NCBI GenBank assembly: GCA_020442965.1
Contig: JAGRJB010000086.1
Location: forward strand, 1 to 13,634
DNA length: 13,634 nucleotides
Source of the DNA: Pseudomonadales bacterium
GTDB lineage: Bacteria; Pseudomonadota; Gammaproteobacteria; Steroidobacterales; Steroidobacteraceae
Reading direction: 5' to 3'
Shown here: piece after piece, positions 1 through 6,501 of the stretch
Layout: each line of letters starts with the position of its first letter
Position numbering within the stretch: the stretch's first letter is position 1
Notes under the pieces: model-generated
Database searches by the model: none
The model's input: the letters and a program-made list of their open reading frames with translations, nothing else
Told to the model about the DNA's origin: nothing
Program-made: the position numbers and the translations under genes

Positions 1-1181
1 TTGGTGCCGCCGAAGCCAAAGCTGTTGGACATCACCGTATCCACACGCATCGAGCGCGTTTCTCGGAGGACCGGGTAGTCTGCACAGGCCGGGTCGAGTT
101 CGTCGATATTGACCGACCCCGCGAGAAACCCGTCGCGCAGCATCAAGAGGCTGTAGATCGCCTCTTGCACACCCGCGGCGCCGAGCGAGTGCCCCGAGAG
201 GGATTTGGTGGAAGACACGAGCGGCAGGTCGAAGCCAAACATCTCGCGCATCGCCTTGAGCTCGATCACATCGCCGAGCGGCGTCGAGGTGCCGTGCGCA
301 TTCACATAGTCCACCGGCCGCGCGACGCTGGTCAGCGCCTGGCGCATGCAGCGCACCGCACCTTCACCGGACGGTTGCACCATGTCGGCGCCGTCCGAGG
401 TGACGCCAAAACCTACCAACTCCGCAATGATCGGCGCTCCGCGCACCGCTGCGTGCTCGAGTGATTCCAGCACCAGCATGCCGCCGCCACTTGCGATGAC
501 GAAGCCGTCGCGGTTCACGTCGTAAGCGCGCGAGGCGAGCTCGGGCGTGGCATTGCGAGTGGTTGAAAGTGCGCCCATCGCATCGAACAGCGCGGTCAGC
601 GACCAGTGCTCTTCCTCGCCGCCGCCGCAGAACATGACATCCTGATTTCCCCAGCGAATCTGCTCGGCTGCCGCGCCGATGCAGTGCGCGCTCGTCGCGC
701 AGGCTGAGGTCAACGAATAGCTGACGCCCTTGATGTGGAAGCTCGTCGCCAAACAAGCGGCGACCGTGCTGCACATGGTGCGCGGGACTCGCGTCGCACC
801 GACTTTCCGCAAGCCGCGAGCGCGCAGCGTATCGGCGACCTCGACGATGTTGGCGGGCGATCCGCCACCCGTGCCCGCGATCAGGCCGGTACGCGGATGA
901 CTGACCTGCGGCTCGGTCAGGCCGCTCGCCGCAATTGCACGCGCCATCGAGATCGCCGCGAACGCCGCCGCGTCACCCATGAAACGCAGGTCGCGCCGAT
1001 CGATATGCTCACTGACAACGATCTGCGGCACGCCGGCGATATGGCTGCGCAGGCCTGCCGCAGGATAGTCCGGCATCGCGCGAATGCCCGAGCGGCCCGC
1101 GGCGAGCGCGCTGCTGACCGTCTCCAGATCATTGCCGAGACATGAGACGATCCCCATGCCCGTGACGACTACACGACGCAA
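1..1181 (-). CDS. fabB: Beta-ketoacyl-ACP synthase I (FabB), 3' end cut by the window edge
   Basis: FabB condenses malonyl-ACP with acyl-ACP in type II fatty acid synthesis and elongates the cis-3-decenoyl-ACP made by FabA, so it is needed for anaerobic unsaturated fatty acids. About 393 codons are visible of a family usually near 405. The N-terminus reads [17 protein letters not shown]. The active-site Cys161 sits in [13 protein letters not shown], and the two catalytic histidines are His296 in [12 protein letters not shown] and His331 in SGHSLGAAG. The last visible residues are [12 protein letters not shown], the standard C-terminal motif. The start is a TTG at 1181-1179 that directly abuts the TGA of fabA (1184-1182). 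The catalytic residues are numbered two below E. coli FabB, which supports this start. It is the last gene of a ubiD-fabA-fabB run and is probably translationally coupled to fabA. FabF is a close relative, but the [11 protein letters not shown] signature and the fabA neighbour favour FabB. Confidence 0.96.
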   Translation of the reverse strand, partial: MRRVVVTGMGIVSCLGNDLETVSSALAAGRSGIRAMPDYPAAGLRSHIAGVPQIVVSEHIDRRDLRFMGDAAAFAAISMARAIAASGLTEPQVSHPRTGLIAGTGGGSPANIVEVADTLRARGLRKVGATRVPRTMCSTVAACLATSFHIKGVSYSLTSACATSAHCIGAAAEQIRWGNQDVMFCGGGEEEHWSLTALFDAMGALSTTRNATPELASRAYDVNRDGFVIASGGGMLVLESLEHAAVRGAPIIAELVGFGVTSDGADMVQPSGEGAVRCMRQALTSVARPVDYVNAHGTSTPLGDVIELKAMREMFGFDLPLVSSTKSLSGHSLGAAGVQEAIYSLLMLRDGFLAGSVNIDELDPACADYPVLRETRSMRVDTVMSNSFGFGGT

Positions 1182-1733
1182 TCAGGTCGCCTCTGGCGTG
1201 CTGAACAATCCGACGCGCAGTCCGGTCGCCGAGTAGATCCGCGCACCGTCCGCGATGAGCGCAGCATCACCCACAATCATCACGAGCTTGCGCTCGATCA
1301 CGCGCTTGATATCTATCTGGTACTCGACCAGCCGCACGGTTGGCAGCACTTGGCCGCTGAATCGCACTTCGTCGACGCCGAGCGCGCGGCCGAGACCACG
1401 ATGCCCGCTCCAGGCAAGATGGAATCCTAACAACTGCCACATGGCATCGAGACCGAGGCAACCCGGCATGACCGGATCACCGATGAAGTGGCACGCAAAG
1501 AACCAGAGCGACGGGTCGATGTCGAGTTCAGCGCGTATCTCCCCCGCGCCATAGGCGCCGTTCTCGTCGGAGATCCTCACGATCCGATCGACCATGCGCA
1601 TCTGCCCCACCGGCAGGCGCGGCGCGCCGGGCCCGAACAGCGTGCCCTCACCGCAGGCAATCAATTGCTCTTTGGTAAAGCTGTGTTGGCGCCGCGGTTG
1701 CGCGGCGGGTACGGCGGCGGTGCTCTCGGTCAT
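1182..1733 (-). CDS. fabA: 3-hydroxyacyl-[ACP] dehydratase/isomerase (FabA)
   Basis: FabA dehydrates 3-hydroxydecanoyl-ACP and isomerises trans-2- to cis-3-decenoyl-ACP, the O2-independent branch point to unsaturated fatty acids. The 183-residue protein (E. coli 172) has the hotdog-fold active site [20 protein letters not shown], with catalytic His82 and Asp96. This is followed by the FabA-typical [18 protein letters not shown] and a C-terminal [13 protein letters not shown]. The ATG at 1733 is the only usable start, because no ATG, GTG or TTG occurs in frame before the conserved FTKEQLI segment. The N-terminus is about ten residues longer than in E. coli. No Shine-Dalgarno precedes the ATG. 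An FNR-type box and a good -10 (TGTAAT) lie upstream inside the end of ubiD. The gene starts 7 nt after the ubiD stop and abuts fabB. Confidence 0.97.
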   Translation of the reverse strand: MTESTAAVPAAQPRRQHSFTKEQLIACGEGTLFGPGAPRLPVGQMRMVDRIVRISDENGAYGAGEIRAELDIDPSLWFFACHFIGDPVMPGCLGLDAMWQLLGFHLAWSGHRGLGRALGVDEVRFSGQVLPTVRLVEYQIDIKRVIERKLVMIVGDAALIADGARIYSATGLRVGLFSTPEAT

Positions 1734-1739
1734 CGAGCA

Positions 1740-1745
1740 ATTACA
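1740..1745 (-). promoter_or_regulatory. Predicted -10 element of the fabA promoter
   Basis: The minus strand reads TGTAAT, one mismatch from TATAAT. It spans the ubiD TAA stop and the spacer before fabA. Its first base is 29.5 nt from the centre of the FNR box, the spacing expected when an FNR dimer sits at -41.5. There is no recognisable -35 other than the FNR box itself, which fits an activator-dependent promoter. Confidence 0.5.
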
Positions 1746-3237
1746 GCGCGTGGTGCGTACGTCCGCATTGATCTTTGTCAAAGAGCCTCGCCCACATCGC
1801 ATCGGTGCGCTGGGCCACGTCGGGGTCCATCGCAAGGGGACGCCCCCACTTGCGGCGCGTTTCGCCCGGCCACTTGTTGGTCGCGTCGATACCGAGCTTC
1901 GACCCCAGGCCAGCAATCGGACTGGCGAAGTCAAGATAGTCGATCGGACTGCGCCGCACGAGATGCATATCGCGCGCCGGATCGACGCGGGTCGAGATCG
2001 CCCAGATCACCTCCTGCCAATTGCGCGCGTCGATATCGTCATCGGTGACGATTATGAATTTCGTGTAGAGAAACTGGCGCAGGCTCGACCACACGGCCTG
2101 CATGATCTGCCGCGCGTGCCCAGGATAGGCCTTGCGTATGCTCACCACTGCGACACGATACGAACACGCTTCGGGTGGCAGATAAAAGTCGACGATCTCG
2201 GGGTGGCTGCGCTGCAGGATCGGAATGAACATCTCGTTGAGAGACATCGCCAGTACGGACGGCTCGTCCAGCGGCGAGCGTCCCAGGTAGCCACCGTGGT
2301 AGAACGCCTGCCGCCGAATCGACAAACGCTCGACGGTCAGCACGGGAAAGCGGGCCTGGCTGTTGTAATAGCCAGTGTGATCGCCAAAAGGACCCTCGAG
2401 CGCTTCGTCGCCGGACGCGATGTGACCCTCGAGCACAATCTCGGCGCTCGCGCAGCTATCGAGACCGACGGTGGTGCGAAACACTTCACTGCGGCGGCGG
2501 CGCAGCAATCCTGCGAACTGATACTCGGAGATACTGTCGGGGATCGGGGTCGTGGCCGCCAACAGCAGGGCCGGATCTGCACCGATCATCACGACCACCG
2601 GGAAGGGTTTGCCGGGATGCTCGCGTTGCCAGTCACGAAAATCGAGTGCCCCACCCCGCTGTGACAGCCAACGCATGATCACGCGATTGCGGCCTAACAC
2701 CTGCTGGCGATAGGGCGCCACGTTCTGCCGCGACTTGCGCGTACCCCGGGTCACGACGAGGCCCCAGGTGATCAGGGGGCCCGCATCCTCGGGCCAGCAG
2801 GTCCACACCGGCAGGCAACTGAGGTCGACATCAGCACCGGTCTGCACCGTCTCGTAGTCCGGCGGACCAGTGACACTGTGCGGCGTTGCCTTGAGCAGCG
2901 ACAACAGCGCCGGCAGCCGGCTGAGTGCCTTGCGTGGCTGATCCGGCCAACGTGGCTCGCGCAGCAACGCCAGCGTTTCACCCACTTCGCGAAACTGCTT
3001 GACGTCATCGTAGCCGAGCGCCGCCGCCACGCGCCGCGGCGCGCCGAAGAGATTGCCGAGCACCGGCATGTCAGTTCCACGCGGCTGTTCAAACCAGAGC
3101 GCCGGCCCGCCTGCTTCGAGGCTCCGCCGACACAGATCCGTCATCTCGAGTCGCGGATCGACCGGAAACGGTACGCGCTTCAGATCACCGCTCTGTTCCA
3201 GCACCCGCACGAACTCTCGCAGGCTTACGTGAGTCAT
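1741..3237 (-). CDS. ubiD: 4-hydroxy-3-polyprenylbenzoate decarboxylase (UbiD)
   Basis: UbiD removes the ring carboxylate of 4-hydroxy-3-polyprenylbenzoate in ubiquinone biosynthesis, using the prenylated FMN made by UbiX (not in this window). The 498-residue product matches the E. coli length (497) and aligns along its whole length. Landmarks are [15 protein letters not shown] (~147-160), NVAPYRQQ (172-179), [13 protein letters not shown] (188-200), the EIVLEG Glu270, [11 protein letters not shown] (281-291), [14 protein letters not shown] and the C-terminal [17 protein letters not shown]. The ATG at 3237 was chosen over an upstream in-frame codon at 3303 because it matches the family N-terminus ([17 protein letters not shown]) and has a GGAG 7 nt upstream (plus-strand CTCC 3245-3248). 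It is divergent from ubiT and heads a ubiD-fabA-fabB run. Confidence 0.97.
   Translation of the reverse strand: MTHVSLREFVRVLEQSGDLKRVPFPVDPRLEMTDLCRRSLEAGGPALWFEQPRGTDMPVLGNLFGAPRRVAAALGYDDVKQFREVGETLALLREPRWPDQPRKALSRLPALLSLLKATPHSVTGPPDYETVQTGADVDLSCLPVWTCWPEDAGPLITWGLVVTRGTRKSRQNVAPYRQQVLGRNRVIMRWLSQRGGALDFRDWQREHPGKPFPVVVMIGADPALLLAATTPIPDSISEYQFAGLLRRRRSEVFRTTVGLDSCASAEIVLEGHIASGDEALEGPFGDHTGYYNSQARFPVLTVERLSIRRQAFYHGGYLGRSPLDEPSVLAMSLNEMFIPILQRSHPEIVDFYLPPEACSYRVAVVSIRKAYPGHARQIMQAVWSSLRQFLYTKFIIVTDDDIDARNWQEVIWAISTRVDPARDMHLVRRSPIDYLDFASPIAGLGSKLGIDATNKWPGETRRKWGRPLAMDPDVAQRTDAMWARLFDKDQCGRTHHAL
1768..1781 (-). promoter_or_regulatory. FNR-type box upstream of fabA, inside the ubiD 3' end
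   Basis: The plus-strand sequence TTGATCTTTGTCAA matches the FNR consensus TTGAT-N4-ATCAA at 9 of 10 positions. Its centre (1774.5) is 41.5 nt upstream of the fabA ATG. A -10 hexamer TGTAAT (5 of 6 to TATAAT) lies on the minus strand at 1745-1740, exactly where a class II FNR promoter would place it. This predicts transcription starting at or beside the A of the fabA ATG. The box overlaps ubiD codons for F-D-K-D-Q in a C-terminal tail that is poorly conserved in the family, so selection for a binding site is possible. Function is inferred. Confidence 0.65.
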
Positions 3238-3264
3238 CCCGACGCTCCGCGCGCCGTGGACAGC

Positions 3265-3278
3265 TTGACGAACGTCAA
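3265..3278. promoter_or_regulatory. FNR-type box between divergent ubiD and ubiT
   Basis: TTGACGAACGTCAA is a perfect 5+5 inverted repeat with a 4-nt spacer, the FNR/CRP-family architecture (FNR consensus TTGAT-N4-ATCAA). Its centre (3271.5) is 64.5 nt before the ubiT ATG. Class II geometry would give a start near 3313, about 23 nt upstream of the ATG, with a weak -10 (CATGAA, 3301-3306). Relative to ubiD the centre is 34.5 nt upstream of the ATG, a position more likely to repress or be neutral. In E. coli, FNR is known to control the O2-independent ubiquinone genes. Action here is inferred. Confidence 0.65.
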
Positions 3279-3335
3279 TACGCACACGCGTCGTGCATGG
3301 CATGAATGCGTGCAGCAGCCTCCAGGGACATGCCC

Positions 3336-3863
3336 ATGCTCGATACTCATGCCGTACTTCGACACGCGCTGCGTCTGGCGCCGGTCACCGCGCAAGCGCA
3401 ACTGCTCGCACTCGCGATCAATCAGTTGCTGCGCGGCCAAGTCATCGCGGAGCGGCTCGGCGAACTGACCGGCAAACGCATCGCATTGCGCGTCGATGAC
3501 GTGCCGCTCGCGTTCACGTTCGAATTGCGCGCGGGTGGGCTGCGCCATTCGGTGCAGGCGCCGCATGTCACGATTCGAGGTGCACTCGTGGACTTCGTCG
3601 ATCTTGCGCGACGCCGAGTCGATCCCGATGCGCTGTTCTTTCAACGACGCCTCGGTGTCGAAGGCGAGACCGAAACCGGGCTGCATCTGAAAAATCTGCT
3701 CGACGGCTGGGACTACGATTTGCCAGCGCATGTCAGAGCAGTACTGCCGGGTCCTCTCGCAAGCCTCACGGTGCACGCTCTATCCCGGCTGCACCCCGCA
3801 GGTAACCGTCGCAATAGCCACCCGGCAGCACGGAGGCCGGGAACGGCGTTGCCGCGCCGGTAG
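3336..3863 (+). CDS. ubiT: O2-independent ubiquinone biosynthesis accessory protein UbiT (SCP2 domain)
   Basis: UbiT is a lipid-binding SCP2-domain protein needed for ubiquinone synthesis without oxygen, probably presenting prenylated intermediates to the UbiU-UbiV hydroxylase. The 175-residue product (E. coli 174) carries the family signature at 97-120: [18 protein letters not shown] followed by TGLHLKN. The ATG at 3336 is preferred because AGGGA (3324-3328) lies 7 nt upstream. ATGs at 3306 and 3330 are in frame but badly spaced. The gene is divergent from ubiD with an FNR-type box between them. Its last 98 nt overlap the 3' end of ubiV on the other strand, and the residues in the overlap are Pro/Arg-rich and not conserved. 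Confidence 0.92.
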   Translation: MLDTHAVLRHALRLAPVTAQAQLLALAINQLLRGQVIAERLGELTGKRIALRVDDVPLAFTFELRAGGLRHSVQAPHVTIRGALVDFVDLARRRVDPDALFFQRRLGVEGETETGLHLKNLLDGWDYDLPAHVRAVLPGPLASLTVHALSRLHPAGNRRNSHPAARRPGTALPRR

Positions 3864-4641
3864 CGTCTACCGCATCCCGAAACGCGCGGATCACGGCCGC
3901 GAAGTCCTGCGATTGCGGCGAGAGCCTGAGGATATCGACCCCGGCTGCGCGCAGCTCACCAACGCGAGCGCAGAGATTTTGTACGGCGGCGGACTGCGTC
4001 TGGATACCGTTCAGAGTCAGGAACGGCTGGTCGTCACGAGAGTACAGCGTGATGCCGTCGGGGTACTCGCGACAGATGAAGCCGCAATCATCCTTTGGCC
4101 GATCTTGCGAACGAGCGGTAAAGCAACGCGCGGAGAAGGCTAGCGGCAAGCGACCGTATGCGAACACTTCGATCTCGAGACCCTTGGGGCGTGTCTCGCC
4201 AAGCGTCGCAATGGTTGCCAGGGGCAGTTCCACGGGGGCCACCCAGCGCCTGGCGCCTTGCTCAACGAGCAATCGCAACGTCGCTTCGTTATAGACGTTG
4301 AGATGCGGACCGGCTACGAACGGACTGCCGGCGCCATGTTGAACTGCCGCCATGTCGTTAGCCTCGAAGTGACCGGCGGATCCGTCGACGATGCGCGCCA
4401 TCGTCGCGAGTTCCGATTCGGCCTCGATCAGCGCCAGGGTCGACCAGACCACTTCTTTGCCAGCGGCTTCCAGTGCGCACGCGACCAACCCCCAGTCGTC
4501 CTTCTGCAGCACCCGTCGCTTGCTGCAAACGACTTCCCCGAGATACACGATATCGACCGGCGCGTCACACATATCGGCGTAGAAATCGAGTGCCGTCTGC
4601 CGATCCCAAAGATAGAGGAGCGGGCCGACCGCCAGCTTCAT
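3766..4641 (-). CDS. ubiV: O2-independent ubiquinone hydroxylation protein UbiV (U32 peptidase family)
   Basis: UbiV pairs with UbiU in a heterodimer that hydroxylates the ubiquinone ring without O2. Each subunit binds a [4Fe-4S] cluster. The 291-residue protein keeps all four cluster cysteines: Cys39 in GEVVCSKRR, Cys173 in SARCFTARS, and Cys186/Cys190 in KDDCGFICREYP, with the same local spacing as in E. coli. Other landmarks are YLGEVVCSKRR, PFVAGPHLNVYN and LTLNGIQTQS. The ATG at 4641 matches the family start (MKLAVGPLLY) and lies 11 nt after the ubiU stop. An ATG at 4662 overlaps the end of ubiU and would add seven residues, with translational coupling; neither has a strong Shine-Dalgarno. 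It is the second gene of a ubiU-ubiV operon, and its 3' end overlaps ubiT. Confidence 0.95.
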   Translation of the reverse strand: MKLAVGPLLYLWDRQTALDFYADMCDAPVDIVYLGEVVCSKRRVLQKDDWGLVACALEAAGKEVVWSTLALIEAESELATMARIVDGSAGHFEANDMAAVQHGAGSPFVAGPHLNVYNEATLRLLVEQGARRWVAPVELPLATIATLGETRPKGLEIEVFAYGRLPLAFSARCFTARSQDRPKDDCGFICREYPDGITLYSRDDQPFLTLNGIQTQSAAVQNLCARVGELRAAGVDILRLSPQSQDFAAVIRAFRDAVDATGAATPFPASVLPGGYCDGYLRGAAGIERAP

Positions 4642-4652
4642 CGGGCGTGCGC

Positions 4653-5654
4653 TCAGTGCCATGAGCGCTCGTAAGCGCCGAGCGTATGCGTGCGCCCCTC
4701 CGCCAGTGCGTCGAGCTCACCGATCAGCTCGACCGGCGGCACCCATTTGGCCGCCGCGTCATTGCAAAGGTCCAACGCGCGGCGCAACAGGCGCGTGACC
4801 TGTGCGACATAGGCGGGTGAGCGTTGTCGCCCCTCGACCTTGATGGCCTTGACGCCGCTCACGGCGAGTGCCGGCAGGACGTCGAGTGCATTCAAGCTGG
4901 TCGGCTCTTCGAGTGCGTGCAAAACCCTGTCGTTGACGCGAAAGCGCCCCTTGCAAAGGGTCGGGTAGGCGGCCGCCTCGCCCGGTGCGTAGCGATCAAT
5001 GAGAATGTCGTTGAGGCGCGCTTGGCGGCCAGCTGGTGTCTCCTCCCAACGCACGGCGTGGGCCGGTGAGCACACGCCCTGCGTATTGGGCGAGTGCCCC
5101 GTGGCAAACGACGACAGCGCGCAACGCCCCTCCGCCATGACGCAGAGGCTGCCGAAGCCGAAGACCTCGATCTCGACCGACGTGCGTTTGATCAGGCGCG
5201 CGACCTGCGTGGCAGACAGTACGCGCGGCAGTACGGCACGCTGCACGCCAAATTCCTGCCGGTAGAATTCAATCGCACGCCAGTTGGTAGCGGAACTCTG
5301 CACACTCAGGTGCAGCCGCAGGTTGGGGTAGCGGTCGGCCGCGAAACGCATCAATCCAGGATCGGCCAGGATCAACGCATCGACGCCGAGCCGCGCAGCC
5401 CGATCGATTGTGTTGGTGGCCGCCTCCCACGTAGTGGGCGACGGGTAGACGTTGAGTGCAACGAACACGCGTGAACCGCGCTCGTGTGCATAGGCGACAC
5501 CAGCGGCCGCTTCGCTTTCGCTGAAGTTGAGTCCGGGGAAGTTGCGCGCGTTAGTGGCGCCGCGAAAGCCGAGGTAGACAGCGTCGGCGCCGTTGTCAAC
5601 AGCGGCGCGCAGGGCCGGCAGCGTGCCGGCTGGACAGACGAGTTCGAGTGTCAT
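4653..5654 (-). CDS. ubiU: O2-independent ubiquinone hydroxylation protein UbiU (U32 peptidase family)
   Basis: UbiU is the partner of UbiV in anaerobic ring hydroxylation of ubiquinone precursors. Although classed with U32 peptidases, it works as an Fe-S protein; prephenate has been proposed as the hydroxyl source. The 333-residue product (E. coli 331) aligns end to end. All four cluster cysteines are present: Cys171 and Cys178 in FGSLCVMAEGRCALSS, Cys195 in TQGVCSPAH and Cys234 in PTLCKGR. It also has VKAIKVEGRQRSPAYVAQVT and ends TLGAYERSWH. The ATG at 5654 fits the family start (MELLCPAG in E. coli, MTLELVCPAG here). There is no Shine-Dalgarno, and an FNR-type box is centred 41.5 nt upstream, as at fabA. 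It lies 44 nt downstream of the fnr-like gene. Confidence 0.96.
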   Translation of the reverse strand: MTLELVCPAGTLPALRAAVDNGADAVYLGFRGATNARNFPGLNFSESEAAAGVAYAHERGSRVFVALNVYPSPTTWEAATNTIDRAARLGVDALILADPGLMRFAADRYPNLRLHLSVQSSATNWRAIEFYRQEFGVQRAVLPRVLSATQVARLIKRTSVEIEVFGFGSLCVMAEGRCALSSFATGHSPNTQGVCSPAHAVRWEETPAGRQARLNDILIDRYAPGEAAAYPTLCKGRFRVNDRVLHALEEPTSLNALDVLPALAVSGVKAIKVEGRQRSPAYVAQVTRLLRRALDLCNDAAAKWVPPVELIGELDALAEGRTHTLGAYERSWH

Positions 5655-5688
5655 GCGTGCATGGTGACGTCATGCGCGCGACCCGGTA

Positions 5689-5702
5689 TTGATAACTGTC
5701 AA
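5689..5702 (-). promoter_or_regulatory. FNR-type box upstream of ubiU, overlapping the fnr stop codon
   Basis: The plus strand reads TTGATAACTGTCAA, 9 of 10 to the FNR consensus, in the short gap between the fnr-like gene and ubiU. It overlaps the fnr TGA at 5701-5699. The centre (5695.5) is exactly 41.5 nt from the ubiU ATG. The class II -10 position on the minus strand reads CACCAT (3 of 6, keeping the important A2 and T6). This would separate ubiUV transcription from fnr read-through and start it near the ATG. Confidence 0.65.
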
Positions 5703-6388
5703 GCCGTCGCTGGCTTGAGCGACAGCAAGGTCACCTGCTGACCGTCGATGGCGATCTCTTTCGCGCGATGCATCTTCTGGATCGTTCGACTCACCGTCTC
5801 AATCCGCGTGCCGAGCAGACTCGCGATTTCCTGCCGAGTCATGCCAAGAGAAAAACGGCGGCCATCGAAGCCCGATTGCTCCAGTCGCCGCGACAGATCG
5901 AGCATGAGTGCAACAACCCGTTGATGGACCGTCCCGCGAACAGGCGGGACCCGCAGCACCGATGATCGACTGAGCAAATTGATCAGCGCATTCGCCAAGT
6001 CGTGCACGCGCGCGAATTGGGTGCTCAGCAGGGACAGCGGCAACTTGCAGTAAACGACGGGTTGCACCGCGACCACGTCGTACGCGTAAATGCGCTCCCC
6101 GAAAGCCTCGGTACCCAGCGCGTCCCCCGGCATGTTCACCGCCACGACATGCTCCTCGCCGTCCAGACCGACATCGACTGTCTTCAGCATCCCCTGACGC
6201 ACCGCGAACAGCGAGTGGGCGGCTTCACCCGCACGAAACAGTCGGGCGCCTATCGGCAAGGTACGCGGGGCACTGCCAGCGCGCTGCAATTCGCCACTCT
6301 CACGCTGGGCGATGATTCCGCACTGACGGCAAACCTCGACCAGGTCGCAGTAGCGGCAGGCGATTGGTCCCGTGGAGTTGGTCGGCAT
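5699..6388 (-). CDS. fnr: FNR-type oxygen-sensing transcriptional regulator (Crp/Fnr family)
   Basis: FNR dimerises around an O2-labile [4Fe-4S] cluster and controls anaerobic genes at TTGAT-N4-ATCAA sites. In this 229-residue protein Cys11-X2-Cys14-X5-Cys20 reproduces the spacing of E. coli FNR Cys20/23/29. An extra Cys23 follows, and Cys114 in VVYCKLP corresponds to E. coli Cys122. A cyclic-nucleotide-type beta-roll (about 45-120), a dimer helix and a winged helix follow. The recognition helix reads RIETVSRTIQ, keeping the E-xx-SR residues (Glu197, Ser200, Arg201) that read TTGAT. It is encoded directly upstream of ubiU, and FNR-type boxes flank it on both sides, suggesting autoregulation and local control. 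The ATG at 6388 has only a weak GGGAT upstream. An Anr/EtrA-type name would be equally valid. Confidence 0.93.
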   Translation of the reverse strand: MPTNSTGPIACRYCDLVEVCRQCGIIAQRESGELQRAGSAPRTLPIGARLFRAGEAAHSLFAVRQGMLKTVDVGLDGEEHVVAVNMPGDALGTEAFGERIYAYDVVAVQPVVYCKLPLSLLSTQFARVHDLANALINLLSRSSVLRVPPVRGTVHQRVVALMLDLSRRLEQSGFDGRRFSLGMTRQEIASLLGTRIETVSRTIQKMHRAKEIAIDGQQVTLLSLKPATA

Positions 6389-6459
6389 GGTATCCCGCGG
6401 TGCGATCCCGCCAGCTGGACGTCAACTTTGAACTGTCCACCGCTCCGCCCGGCGCGTCA

Positions 6460-6473
6460 TTGATCTAGGTCAA
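6460..6473. promoter_or_regulatory. FNR-type box between fnr and the divergent protease gene
   Basis: TTGATCTAGGTCAA matches the FNR consensus at 9 of 10 positions. It lies in the 113-nt divergent intergenic region (6389-6501). For fnr the centre is 78.5 nt before the ATG, and class II geometry would put the start near 6425, with a weak -10 GACAGT (minus 6437-6432) and a 37-nt leader. For the plus-strand gene the centre is only 35.5 nt from the ATG. There it would overlap a -35 if TAGGAT (6489-6494) is the -10, which suggests repression. The rest of the region shows no other clear motif beyond AGGA at 6490-6493, which serves as the ribosome binding site of the protease gene. Confidence 0.65.
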
Positions 6474-6501
6474 ACGCGTCGATCGGCGTAGGATAGTGGC
6501 C

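Noticed and set aside
1306..1319. TTGATATCTATCTG, a possible further FNR box
   Set aside because: It matches only 8 of 10, has a broken right arm, and lies inside fabA coding with no gene start at a suitable distance.
1734..1934. Longer FabA reading frame starting at 1934
   Set aside because: The extra 67 residues overlap ubiD, lack homology, and the ATG at 1733 fits the family length.
1594..2664. Plus-strand ORF of 356 codons
   Set aside because: It lies wholly opposite fabA and ubiD, which have clear full-length homology. The translation is Arg/His-rich with no recognisable motif, typical of a shadow frame in GC-rich DNA.
3238..3303. Longer UbiD start at 3303
   Set aside because: The upstream codons run through the FNR box and are not conserved. 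The ATG at 3237 has a GGAG at 7 nt and the family N-terminus.
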